A stretch of 64,000 bases of DNA, from positions 9,550,109 to 9,614,108 of the forward strand of contig JAJEKV010000004.1 in assembly GCA_021234155.1 (NCBI GenBank), read 5' to 3'. The translations under genes and the position numbers were made by a program. Below, piece after piece: positions 22,458 through 32,959 of the stretch (within the stretch, counting starts at the first letter, position 1; each line of letters opens with the position of its first letter). Under the pieces are notes generated by a model. That model had not been told where the DNA came from. It saw nothing but the letters and a program-made list of their open reading frames with translations, and did not search any database. This DNA is from Isoetes taiwanensis (Eukaryota > Streptophyta > Lycopodiopsida > Isoetales > Isoetaceae).

Positions 22458-22517
22458 ATGCTACATAAGTCCAGAGGCCTCAGGGCACAAGGGACAATAA
22501 TGTATATTCTATTCTAT
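22458..22517 (+). mobile_element. 3'-terminal stub of LINE family D
   Basis: About 60 bp starting 'catgctacataagtccag' and ending 'gggcacaagggacaataat' plus a ttcta tail. The same sequence, on the other strand, forms the 3' end of the LINE at 58,905-60,535. Only the extreme 3' end is present, an extremely short 5'-truncated insertion or a deletion remnant. It abuts the second copy of the captured exon block. Confidence 0.7.
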
Positions 22518-22745
22518 TTTATAATTTAATGTATAGGACAAGATTGATCGTGTTCCAGATGTTTACAAGAGGTATTTAAGAAGGTGGACGCCGCCCAAGG
22601 AAGCTAACTTTTCAACTTTCAGTATAGAAGAACAAGTGAAGATCCTTATGGAAAGGAGGCGGGTGGCGGAGGAAGACATGCGGGCACAAGAAAATGCATT
22701 GCATACTCTTGTGTTTGCTTATGATATATTTAACAAATCCAGATT
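22518..22745 (+). pseudogene. captured gene fragment, copy 2
   Basis: Direct repeat of 20,945-21,175. The acceptor ends at 22,536 and the exon reads DKIDRVPDVYKRYLRRWTPP on to LMERRRVAEEDMRAQENALH without the nonsense codon of copy 1. The 35-nt upstream exon of copy 1 is missing here, replaced by the LINE D stub. The frame ends at the join with the AT-rich foldback block. Confidence 0.5.
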
Positions 22746-22799
22746 TAACTTCAAGAACACAATTTCAAGAATATATGTACTGTTTGATTCTTCTTGATT

Positions 22800-23285
22800 A
22801 TTATAACTTTTATAACTTTTAATTATATAAGTTTATTTTTTAATTAGAACTATAATTGTTATTAAAGAATAAACTTGATTTCAAAACTTATTTTTCATTT
22901 GAATCTATTTAGAATTAAACATTTCAAGAATATAAAGGTTTCAATTTGTAGTGATTAACAGATTTAAAATTTAGCAATCATGATAATTAAATGAAATCTG
23001 ATGGTTTGATAAGCAATTGATTTAAAACTATTATTAGAATTTCATAATTTATAAACATTTTAGGTCGAAATTAATTAAATAATATAAAGTTATTGGTTTA
23101 ATAGTAACTATTGAATAATTTATTATTGATAAAATAAAATATATTGACATTTAATCAATAATAAACTATTTATTTTTTATTATACATAAACGTAATCATT
23201 TAATTAATTTCAATCTAAAACTTTCTTTAAATATTTTGAATAGAATAGTATTTTAATTATATAGAGTTGTCTTAGACGAAAAATT
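22800..23285. repeat. AT-rich foldback block, copy 2
   Basis: Same orientation and nearly the same sequence as 20,270-20,755, including the inverted-repeat arms (about 23,050-23,120 and 23,150-23,225). A deletion removes about 40 bases before the left arm. It is followed by unrelated sequence to 23,460. Confidence 0.7.
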
Positions 23286-23608
23286 AATTGTAAACAGATG
23301 AAACCGAGAATTAGTTTAGAAAGCAACTTTAAACTTTTGTATCATATTTTTTATCTAAAGATAAACAGAACAAATTATTAAAATCAATACGAGCTAAAAA
23401 TACATATAATATTATCATGGCATCCTTGAAGTACATTTATTAGATTTGAATAAGTCTAAATGGCATCCTCATATGATTTTAGTACCTCTGGCTCCACAAT
23501 ACCAAGCACAGAAATTATGTCTTCCTCCTCTAATCTCCTACTTTTTTTCCCTTCTCATCTACCAAATTTGGTTGGATCAAAGTTCAGCCCCTTTCTCAAC
23601 TGCTCTAT

Positions 23609-24960
23609 TTATGTAACTCTCCGTTTTTTCACTTCTATTGTTTCATTTTCTAATATAGGTTTAATAAGCTGCTTCAAATCATGATTTTCTTCATTTATTT
23701 CACCTTCAATCGGTTCCTTTTCTATATCACTACTATCACCATTGTCAAGATCTACCTGACCATGTCTCTTTCCCGTTTCTTCCTCTAATTCTTTATCCTT
23801 TCCTGCACTCACAATCTTATCCTTACTACTAATAGGACAGTTATCCTTTTCTGTTCATGATCATATAACTTATAGGCCTTTGAAATTTCGTCATATCCCA
23901 CTATAAAACACATTATTGCTCTGTCATCCAGCTTTTTCCTTAGTTCCTTAGGAACATGCATAAATGCAACACACCCATAGACTCTATAATCTTCATAAAT
24001 CACTTTCTTATCACTCCATACTTCCTCTGCTACTTTTCCAGCCAAGCTTGCTAGCGGGATTCTGTTTTGAACATGTACAACAATTTGTACTGTTTCCTCC
24101 CACAAATAATTTGGGATTCCTGTATGCTTTAGCATAGCTCTCACAGAGTCTAAAATAGTCCTTTACTTACGTTCCGCAACACCATTTTGTTGAGGCGAGT
24201 ATCTGCATGCCAATTGTCTTTTGATCCCTTCATTCAAGCAATAACTTTTAAATTCATCAGAGAGGTATTCCCCACCTCGATCTGATCTAAGACATTTAAT
24301 TTTTATATTGGTTTCTCTTTCTACTTCTGTCTTAAACATTTTAAATGCATCAAAAGCCTGATCCTTTGTTTTTAGAGTGTAACATTTTGCTTTTCTAGAA
24401 AAATCATCAGCAGATGTCCAAACTACCTTTTCCCATGAAGACTCCGTACGTTCAGAGGACCACAAATGTTCGAACGTATCAGGTCCAGCACACGTTTCGC
24501 CCTCTTCTTCGATTTTTAAAATGTCACACGGGTATGCTTGCCTAGTCTACAGCCATAACATATGTAGTTTTCAAGACCCCCATCACAAGCTTCAAGTTTT
24601 TCCCTTTTGATCAAAAATTTTACATTGTTTTGATGAGTGTGTGCTAATCTTTCATGCCAAATCCTTGCACTGGATAAAGATACAACATTTATACTTTCTG
24701 TCTTATTTAAGAAACCAAACAAATTTTCGATACGTCTTGCCAAAAACTTGATTTCATTATCATAAAGCACTTTATAAAACTGCTTCTCAAAGCAGACCTT
24801 ATATCCTAAGTCAACGAACTGACTTACGGATATCAGGTTTCTAGCAATTGAAGGAACACACAAAACACTTTCAAGATCTACTACATTTTCGTCTAAATCA
24901 TATAACTCTAACAGTCCAGCTCCCTCCACCTTTTGAAGTGCGCCATTTCCCATTTGTACA
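23609..24960 (-). pseudogene. Copia GAG-pre-integrase and integrase, broken
   Basis: The frame 24953-24516 carries the pre-integrase zinc motif: RIWHERLAHTHQNNVKFL followed by CYGCRLGKHTRVTF. The frame 24465-24163 reads the integrase core VWTSADDFSRKAKCYTLK, then LRSDRGGEYLSDEFKSYC and RYSPQQNGVAERK, which include catalytic Asp residues and the usual Gln-Asn-Gly motif. The frame 24144-23809 continues with MRAMLKHTGIPNYLWEETVQ and RVYGCVAFMHVPKELRKKLD. An acidic linker follows to 23,609. Stops between frames make it inactive. Confidence 0.9.
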
Positions 24961-25244
24961 TGATGATGTCTTCAATCTTCTCTTCTTCAGCTGGTTTGCT
25001 GATTTGACTACGCTTCTCTCAGCTCCACTATCTAGAATATATGGCTCATCATTAGACTTATTTTGCATAGCACTCAAAGCATTATCAAATTTTACCTCAG
25101 CATCAGGGTCAGATTCTTCCTCATCAGCATCCTTTGATATGTTTACTGAGACATGTTCTTTGCTTATTACTCCCCTTCCTCTCCTGCTTGTATTTCTGAA
25201 ATTTCTTCCACCACTAGATGATCCTCTAGCTCTTCCACGTCATT

Positions 25245-26044
25245 CTACTTTTCTCTGGGACAAGAACAATTATTGGCCAAATGCCCATATTCGTCACAGT
25301 TATAACATCTTACTTCAATATTCTTTGGACAATTCGCTTTCAGATATCCAAATTTTTTACATATGAAACACGGGCCTAGTTTCCCAGAATTTTCTTTACT
25401 TTTCCCAACATACATTACCTCTGTATGATCATCCTCATCTTCTTCATGAACTAACTTCCTTTGCTCCATTTCAGTTCTAATTAGAGCTTCTGCCTTTTCT
25501 CTGTTTCTTCCTACTGTTCTCATGAGTGTACTTAATTGTCCAGACCTAGAAAAAGCTCTGGCTAGATTAAGTACCTGGAACTCTCTCATTATTGGCACTT
25601 TGGCAGTCTCTAAGTCTGCAATAATATTATCAGACCTCTGGAAGAACTATGTCAGATTATCGCTCTCCTTGAATTTGAGTTTTCTTAGTTCCCTGTCGTC
25701 GAGCTGAGGAGTATTTTAAATTTCATATGTTCTAATAAGATAGTCCCACGTTTCTTTTGGTGTTTTATCCATGTGCTTATGCGTGCTACTTGAACTTAAC
25801 TTACTTGCAATGATTACTCTCGCTTCTTGCAATTTCCCTCTCAAGACTGTAGAAGAACCAGAACCTTCTCCGAAAGGTATATTAGTGGAACTACTCTCTC
25901 CTTCTGCCTACCATCAGTAACTAGATTCCACAACCCTTCTACCTCTAAGACATCTTTCATCCTTCCTTTCCATGCTTGAAAACTAGCATCACCTTCAAAC
26001 GCATTTATACCACTTAGCAAGCTTGCTCCAAGTCTGGTTGCCAT
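25245..26044 (-). pseudogene. Copia Gag polyprotein, broken
   Basis: It starts with ATG at 26,044-26,042 (MATRLGASLLSGINAFEGDA) shortly after the primer binding site, then FQAWKGRMKDVLEVEGLWNL, the plant Copia Gag (UBN2-like) start. After a frame break, 25598-25245 shows two CCHC knuckles, CFICKKFGYLKANC and CYNCDEYGHLANNC, which bind the element's RNA. The frame is lost between about 25,840 and 25,600. Confidence 0.85.
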
Positions 26045-26054
26045 CACAAACCCT

Positions 26055-26066
26055 GCTCTGATACCA
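26055..26066 (-). other. primer binding site for initiator tRNA-Met
   Basis: On the minus strand TGGTATCAGAGC follows the end of the LTR after one base. This is complementary to the 3' end of plant initiator methionine tRNA and is the usual Copia minus-strand primer site. It fixes the LTR border and orientation. Confidence 0.9.
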
Positions 26067-26067
26067 A

Positions 26068-26440
26068 TGAAGATTTTCAAGACACCCCAAGCTTTAACAA
26101 TGCTAGAGACTTGTTTAAGATACTTCAATGTCAATACCATAGGAATTTAATTTTATGCTATAGAATTCACAAGGATGAATTTCACTATAGCAGAACCTCG
26201 AACTACTGTAGCAATGGGAAAAACAGGAAAATGCACCATATAAATTTTATTCAACCAACCATATACATTGCTTGTTCACTGTTCCCTTTAGGAAGGAATC
26301 CGACTGCTCCTCAGCTTGCTCTGATTGAATGTCCCCCCTTTAATTTATACTACTGTGATGCATTCGGTTCGGGAGTGTATGAGCTAGTTTCTATCAAAAG
26401 TTGTTGAAGCTGTCATTGTTCTATAGGACCGTTTAGATCA
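26068..26440 (-). repeat. Copia 5' LTR
   Basis: On the minus strand it runs TGATCTAAAC ... ATCTTCA and ends one base before the primer binding site. It is homologous over its length to 6,034-6,432. It contains 'cccattgctacagtagttcg' and an AT-rich region that could hold promoter elements. Confidence 0.85.
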
Positions 26441-29104
26441 ATAACTTGAACCTGGGCAGGCAACAACTTGAACTACCTACGTGCTTGATCTTTATGTCCA
26501 TTCCTCTGGACTTGGAAGTAGACGCAAGTATAGAAAACAGAAAAAACTTCCAGCTAGCCTCACACTTTTTTGCAAAAAACTGACTCAAATAACTCTTTTC
26601 CTTTAGCAATCAAGGCTCCAGCTTTGTGTTATGCAATATCGTATAAAGTTTCTCAGCACAATATTAATGTATTTCCTTTACTTTATCATGAAGCTAGATT
26701 TACATCTTCCAGGAATTGTAGCAGCAAATGTCAATTTATCTTTATGTGATAAGCAATTAGATCGACTTGATTTTCCTTTTAATAGATTTGGACATGTAGA
26801 GTTTTTGGAGGATCCTAACAATGTCTGTAACAGATCACTTTTTAGGTAAAATCTTGGGTTCACTATTCATGGATTTCATTGCATCACCTAGTTGACAAGT
26901 TGGACATTGTATGGCTATTCAGATCATGATATAGTTAGATGTATGAATACAATGCTTTCTAGAGCTATTTATGTCTGATTTTGTATGCAGTAAACTAAAT
27001 GATAAAAGACAGGGTGATGCTTGCATTCAAAGCTGAGTACCTTTTGGATGTTAAGAAACTTCAATGGTTAAGTCATCAGGGTATGGTAACCAATGTTGTG
27101 GACTAGTTATGCTCTGTTGTTAGTCATATAGGCTAAGTGCTATCTGTTGTTTGATGAACGAATAAAAACAAGAACATAACTTGCATTTGTGCTTGCTCTC
27201 ATCAATTTTATAAGCCATGGACATAGCAAGCTTCAGAACTTTTCTGTTGTTATTAGCTCTGCCGAACTGGAGCATGACCTTTCCCTTCAACTATAGCATA
27301 TCAAACCTAGCAAGTGCAATGTTATCTATGGGACAACCATTTGTGCATGTATATATGCGTGATGGTATGTCAAAGCTGTCCTATTCTTTACCAGTTGCTT
27401 TGATTTATATTAGCCATGCATGTTTTCATTTTTGTCTTTATTTGATCAACTTTGACAATTGAATTGTTACATAGATCAACTTTGGCAATTGACCAAAGAG
27501 AACATTGATGCCCTGATAGTTTTGTGCTAGAATATTATGTGGTTTTATAAGAGGAATATAGATGCCATTATTATTTGTGCACTCAAACATGCGAGCTCAA
27601 TTAGGCAAGTTGAATCTGGCTGGAAATAAAGCCTATGAAATTGTTCTGTCAAATTACATCTTTTGAGTGGGATATAGTACCAACAAATGCAATCTTTCAA
27701 AGGAAGAAATTGATGGATTGCTTGTAGACATCCCTCCAACGCTGTCCCATGTGAAGATGGCAAGCTATAGTTTATGTTCATGGCATAAAAACATTTTTTT
27801 GCGCAGTTATAATATTAAGAACAATTGCCATGGCAGGTCTTCGTGTGAGTGGTCTTCAAAACGTGTCGGTAGTTTGACTCTACGTTATATATCCCAAAAT
27901 TCTTTCTTTGAAACTAATCACCTTCTTTTTAGAAATGTTATGGATTAAGTTGTTGATTGTCCTCCATTGGAGAAAGAAATCAACATTGAATCACATGCGG
28001 TAAATATTAAAAAGACATAACATGGTATAATCATACATGCTATAACACGCTACTTTTACTCTACAAGCTATAACCATACACGTTTACAAGATGAGAAAAA
28101 CTTGGGTACCATGTTTGGGCTCTTCTGATAGTTTCTAACTTCATCTTTGCTTGGCCACAACCTCTAGCGTGCCTTTTTGCTAGTTATTTTAATTTTTTTT
28201 TTTAATTTATACTTCTGTGGGAGGCAATTAGCATGGCCTAAATTTAAGCACAATAAATAAAAAAGCATTAGCAATGGAAGATATAAATATAATGGAAAGT
28301 GTAAGTATAATAAATAGAAAATGCAGTCCATGTGTTGTCGCCATGTCACCAACTCTGACGTGGAATATGGGCAGCACCGTACGACTGCCATAATAAAAAA
28401 GAATTAATATTGACCATCTCAAGGATAAAGTAATGATAACTGCCGAACTTTAAATTTCTCGGATCCTTCTCTCATATCTCTTACTTTCTTTTTCTTTATA
28501 TGATCTCCTTGCGCTCTTCTTCAATTCGATTGAACTGCTTACCATTCGATCATCTAACCGAAAGCTTTACATGACTCTCAAGTGGTCTACTGACAAAGGT
28601 GCTTTCTCTGGGATGGCCCAAATTGCCATACCAGTTTCTAATTAGCAAAGACGATATAATATAAGAAGCAAGTGAACCCTATTTGGTAAGTTTATAGAGT
28701 CTTACCTTTAAATTGTTAGAATGGCTATTCATCTTACTTGCATCATGGTTCTATAGTTATTAGATGGCCTCACTATTGCCTTATTCCTAAGAAATCCCTA
28801 AGAAATTCACTAAGAAATTTCTAGTCACTAAGAAATCCCTAAGAAATTCACTAAGAAATTCTGTTTAGATGTATTCTATTTAGATGTATCATGTTTAGAT
28901 GTATGCCGCTGAATGCTTTGAGAACCCAAAACTTTGAAATCCCTTGCTCACAAGCTAATAAACGAAAAGTAGTTTTAGGCCTCATTGAATTTCGAATATA
29001 GTTCGTGAAATTTTGTAGGGTCTACCAATGATTGTCATACTCTTCCCAAAGACCGATAGTTTATGTATGGGTTCCGCCAAGTACTTACATGGTTGATGCT
29101 AACC
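26441..29104. other. no recognisable gene; short tandem repeats at 28,786-28,910
   Basis: Unique AT-rich sequence. The frames at 26,631-26,849 and 27,667-27,948 (plus) lack motifs, starts with context, or splice signals I can join, so I do not call them. Around 28,786-28,865 'ccctaagaaattcactaaga' recurs, followed by three 'tttagatgta' units. Confidence 0.5.
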
Positions 29105-29850
29105 GGTAGACACTTCGACAGACTGTATCTCTCACATCCGGTGTCAGATTTTCATGTGCTTGGGCTTGTTGGAAAGCTGGTTCAGAGAGCTTTCCGATGG
29201 TGTATGATACCTGCATGCTTGTCTTTGTTTCAGTGCTCAAATCTGCTGTTTTCCGGGCTGTGTGCTAGGGTTTTTGTGGCAGCCCTTCTTCTTCCTTCTT
29301 TGAGAAGTATAGCCCTCGCCTGATGCCGTTCTTGGCCTTGGCCACGCGGTGTTGAAAGGTGTGTGTTGTACTCTTATTGAAGGTTACGAGAATGTTTTAC
29401 TAATTCATACCCTAGTTCCTGATGGTGTTGTTGATGAAAGTCCGACACCAATATAGGGATTGGCGTATGTTTTAGTAAGTATTCGATTGGTCTGGAATCT
29501 TCTTGGCGAGAATTTTGATCGGTCATATCTCTCACATCCAGTGTCAGATTTTCATGTGCTTGGGCTTGTTGGAAAGCTGGTTCAGAGATATTTCAAAGGT
29601 GTATGGCACTTGCATGCTTGGCTTTGTTTCTGTGCTCAAATTGGCACTTTTCCGGGCTGTGTGCTAGGGTTTCTGTGGCAATTGGTAGACACTTCGACGG
29701 ATTTGTATCTCTCACATCGATTTGTCGATTTTCATGTGCTTGGGCTTATTGGAAAGCTGGTTCAGAGAGCTTTCCAACGATGTATGATACCTGCATGCTT
29801 GTCTTTGTTTCAGTGCTTTTCTGGGCTGTGTCCTAGGGTTTTTGTGGCCA
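29105..29850 (+). repeat. three 170-180-bp repeats upstream of a LINE
   Basis: Copies at about 29,105-29,290, 29,500-29,683 and 29,684-29,850 share 'gattttcatgtgcttgggct', 'ttggaaagctggttcagaga' and 'ccgggctgtgtgctagggtt'. The second and third are directly adjacent; the first is separated by about 210 bp of other sequence. They end where the GC-rich LINE begins, and could be 5' UTR promoter monomers of that LINE or an unrelated tandem repeat. Confidence 0.75.
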
Positions 29851-31099
29851 CACCCCCAAAAGGTGCTCTGCCCACGTTTTTGAGTCCCCAAATTGGATTC
29901 TAAGCACCCTTTCCGCAGCCAGAGACCCCTCAAACTTTGAAAGTCATGGCCCGGAAGAGCTGGGCCAGCCTGGGAAACCAAAGGCGAGGGGCGCCCGACA
30001 AACGGTCCCGATCGGCCATCATGGGCGGGGAGAGTCATCCTCCATGAAGAAGGAGGCTCGGGCTAAGGCTAAGGCCCCCGGCCGAGGCCCGCCCGGCCGG
30101 AAGGGATTGATTGCTCGGACCACATAGGAACTCACGCCCGGAGAATTGGAGCCATGTCAAAGCCGGAGTGGAGGCTAACGGTGCTGTCGTATTGAGGCTA
30201 ACAGCGGCGCACTGGTGGCATGACTTGATGGAGATGGAGTCTCGGCATCCCATGTGCTTAAAAGGCAAATGGTGGTCGAGAAGAAGCGCATCCGCGTGTC
30301 CGGAGACCCGCGACACCGCACATGGAAGATGGCCTTGGCACGGCACACCGGCGACAACAGGCCAGCAGGAGGTCGGGCCGACATGCGGGCCGCCCTAGAC
30401 TTCTGTGTTCATCACTCACGGACACCATGACCGCAGGGGAGAGGGAGCGCAATGCAAGGAGACGATGGTCACGGTGTCGGCGCTTCAGGAGGTGGAGGCA
30501 GCCACCACCATGGCACGGGAAGGCGGCTGCTCTTGCAAGCGGCCGGAACCGCCGGGATCTTGAGTAAGATCGAACAAGCAAGCTTCGACCCCTCGATGCC
30601 GTGTCTTTGGGGCTCGAGCACGCTCTCGCTACCCGAGCCTGGAGCTCGAGGGGGGTTGCGGGCAACCATCCATAGAGCGAGCCGGGGGTCTCCTGCCGGG
30701 TTCATAGTCATTGCGGCGGTGCGGCGAGGGAGATGGCCAAGCGGCGGCGAGGCCCCCGCAAGAGCTGTGCTCCGGCTTCCGAGGGGCGAGAATGCGGCTC
30801 GCACCCGCTACCTCGCCCACAGCCTCCCGCAGCCCGGCGGCCAGGCCCCCCTGCCGCTGCCCCGCCTCCGGCCACTCCACGCCATCCCGGCCACCACCAC
30901 CACCCCCAGCCCGGGACGGCCCTCGCCCACCTTTGACCCCCAGCGGCCTTGAGAACTCGGGGGCCAGCCGGAGAGGCCCAATCCCAGTAGTTCGAGGCAT
31001 CGGAGTGAGCAGGGGAGAGTCTCGCCCACAACATCGAACACACATTCTCGATCGGATGACATTCCGGTGCAGTTCACATTTCTCGAAAGCAGCCGTCAT

Positions 31100-31330
31100 G
31101 GGGCTCGGGCGGCCGTGACCGCATTGTCATATTCACGGTTTGCGGATGCAGTGCGTGATGCCATCTTCGCGCGAGGGCGGAATTTGAAGGGACCAATGCG
31201 TGGACCGGGACCTCACACCCGTGCAGCGAGGAGGCACGCCGACGGGAGCTTGTCGAGGTCGAGGCATTAGCCACCGGGGTGCCGCGAGGATTGGTTCGGC
31301 GGGATGCACATTTTTTCGGCTGACACGCTA
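31100..31330 (+). pseudogene. LINE copy C ORF1 C-terminal fragment
   Basis: Across two frames the plus strand reads a conserved-looking block: ARAAVTALSYSRFADAVRDA, then ARGRNLKG and DLTPVQR, with ARRRELVEVEALATG in the neighbouring frame. This resembles the C-terminal domain of LINE ORF1 proteins (an RNA-binding chaperone of the retrotransposon particle). At least one frameshift lies inside the block. No CCHC knuckle is evident. Confidence 0.4.
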
Positions 31331-31548
31331 CTGCTGCCGGACCCGCGGCCCCAACCGCGGTACCGCGTGGCCCATACGCTTCTCCTACCACGGCCCCCCT
31401 TCTCCTGCTCCTACTCCTGCTCCCTCACGACCCATGCCCTCTCGGCCACATGCCGCCTCGCTCCATCTACTTCTCACTTTCGGCCCCCGCTTTCGAGTCC
31501 CTCCCCCATGACTCGGTGCGCGATACCATCCCTGGCGACAAATAGGAA

Positions 31549-32400
31549 TTGTGCCTCAGGGTGGTCTCATGGAATTGTCGAGGCTTCCCTTGGCGAAGGG
31601 GGCGGTTTGAACTTCAGTGGCGACTGATATGGATCTCATCTTTCTCATGGAGACATGGGAGCATCTTTGAGGCGCAAGCTACGATCTGTAGGGTTACCAA
31701 CATTTCTCGGTCTTCAATACACATGCAGGGGCGGAGGGGTCATGGTGGAGTGGCTTGCTACTACGGACAACCTTGGCACATTCGGGTTATCCTCGGAAGA
31801 CGCAGACACAACCAGGGTACTTATGGGTTCGTGTGCATAATACCAGTGGCAACCCTCTTTTACGGCGCTGTTATTTCCCTCGCGAGAGAGCACCTTCTAT
31901 CGCAGCCACCCGTCACGGATAGGATGGACCCTTATGTCGATCTATATGATGACATCTGGCCGGCACCAGCTAGTTGGGTAGGGTCGTCCTTCTTGGAGAC
32001 TTCAATGCGGACGAGGAGTAGAGCAGCCCATGCGACTTGACCCCTCGACGGCGATGTCTGCGCAGCCTCGCCCTTGAAGCAACCGGCCCGCGAGGATCGG
32101 ATGGCGGCCGGGTCACTTCGCTTTGGCGAGCCAGTTGCTCTGCTATGTGGTATTTTTGACTTGATAATTTGCAATGGCTCATCCAAGGTGGCGATTTCGC
32201 AAGTGCACATGCGCATGGGACAATCGTGGGGAGGGTCTAGTGTGGTGGACTATGTGCTTTCGAAGTTGCGCAAGATATGCATCTCGTCGTCATTTCCGGG
32301 GTGGGCCGAGACAATCGGGATGAGGAGGTCGACTCGGATCACCTCCCACTTTATTTGGACTTGGTTTGTTGGCCGTGAGAACCCCACTATGCCGACCCCT
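31549..32400 (+). pseudogene. LINE copy C endonuclease (EEP family), broken
   Basis: The frame opening at 31,549 begins MCLRVVSWNCRGF, the first catalytic motif of apurinic-like LINE endonucleases. Later pieces in other frames read RRGHGGVACYYGQPW, DPYVDLYDDIWPA, LLGDFNADEE and DSDHLPLYL, the last containing the catalytic Ser-Asp-His. The order and spacing are those of an intact domain of about 250 residues, but indels move it through all three frames. It would have nicked the target DNA for reverse transcription. Confidence 0.7.
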
Positions 32401-32959
32401 CGCCCGTCCTCGGTTGAGACTAGATTATGAGCGAGTGAGAGGACTACTGCCGAGATGCTCATGGACGCCCTCCCGCACTTCCGGGCGGACCTCCACACTA
32501 GAGCAGTGAGACAGACCGGTGACTTCGCTATTACGGGATCAGTGGACAGGTGCTTTTGGCGTAACCCCCCAAGGCCGTCGCCCGGTCGGTGAATAACATT
32601 CCAGCAGAACGATGGTTTGATGCGGGTGTAAAAGAACGCAAGCGGCAGCTTCCGCCACATTCGGATCCGTGTACCCGCCAGCGAGGCCATCACACGCTGC
32701 GCCCATCGGAAAGGAGACAAAGGCGGTACCTTGCCGTGCATCGTGGGGAGATGTTCTACTGGCTGGACACTCATCCTCCCGAACCTTTTGGCCTTGAGAG
32801 TGCTTCAAGGCCAGCCAGCCTCTGGGGGACATCACACGAGGCGGTGGGGGAAGTGACTTGCAAAGAGCTCTATGACCTTGGGGATGCATGCGCCCATACC
32901 CCCACCGGGATGGCCCCCATTGATTCGTGGAGGAGGATGTTGAGGAGGGCCCGCGAACT

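Larger units (their letters stand above)
23460..26440 (-). mobile_element. 5' half of a Copia (Ty1) retrotransposon with 5' LTR
   Basis: Minus strand, 5' to 3': LTR, primer binding site, Gag with zinc knuckle, protease/pre-integrase region, and integrase catalytic core. It then stops in the acidic linker before the reverse transcriptase. Several frameshifts and stops separate the parts. The missing polymerase half of the same family is at 6,034-9,501. Confidence 0.85.

Noticed and set aside
30035-31500. Many long open frames on both strands in the GC-rich region
   Set aside because: High GC content lowers stop-codon frequency; the frames lack domains and overlap one another, and the region fits a decayed LINE ORF1.
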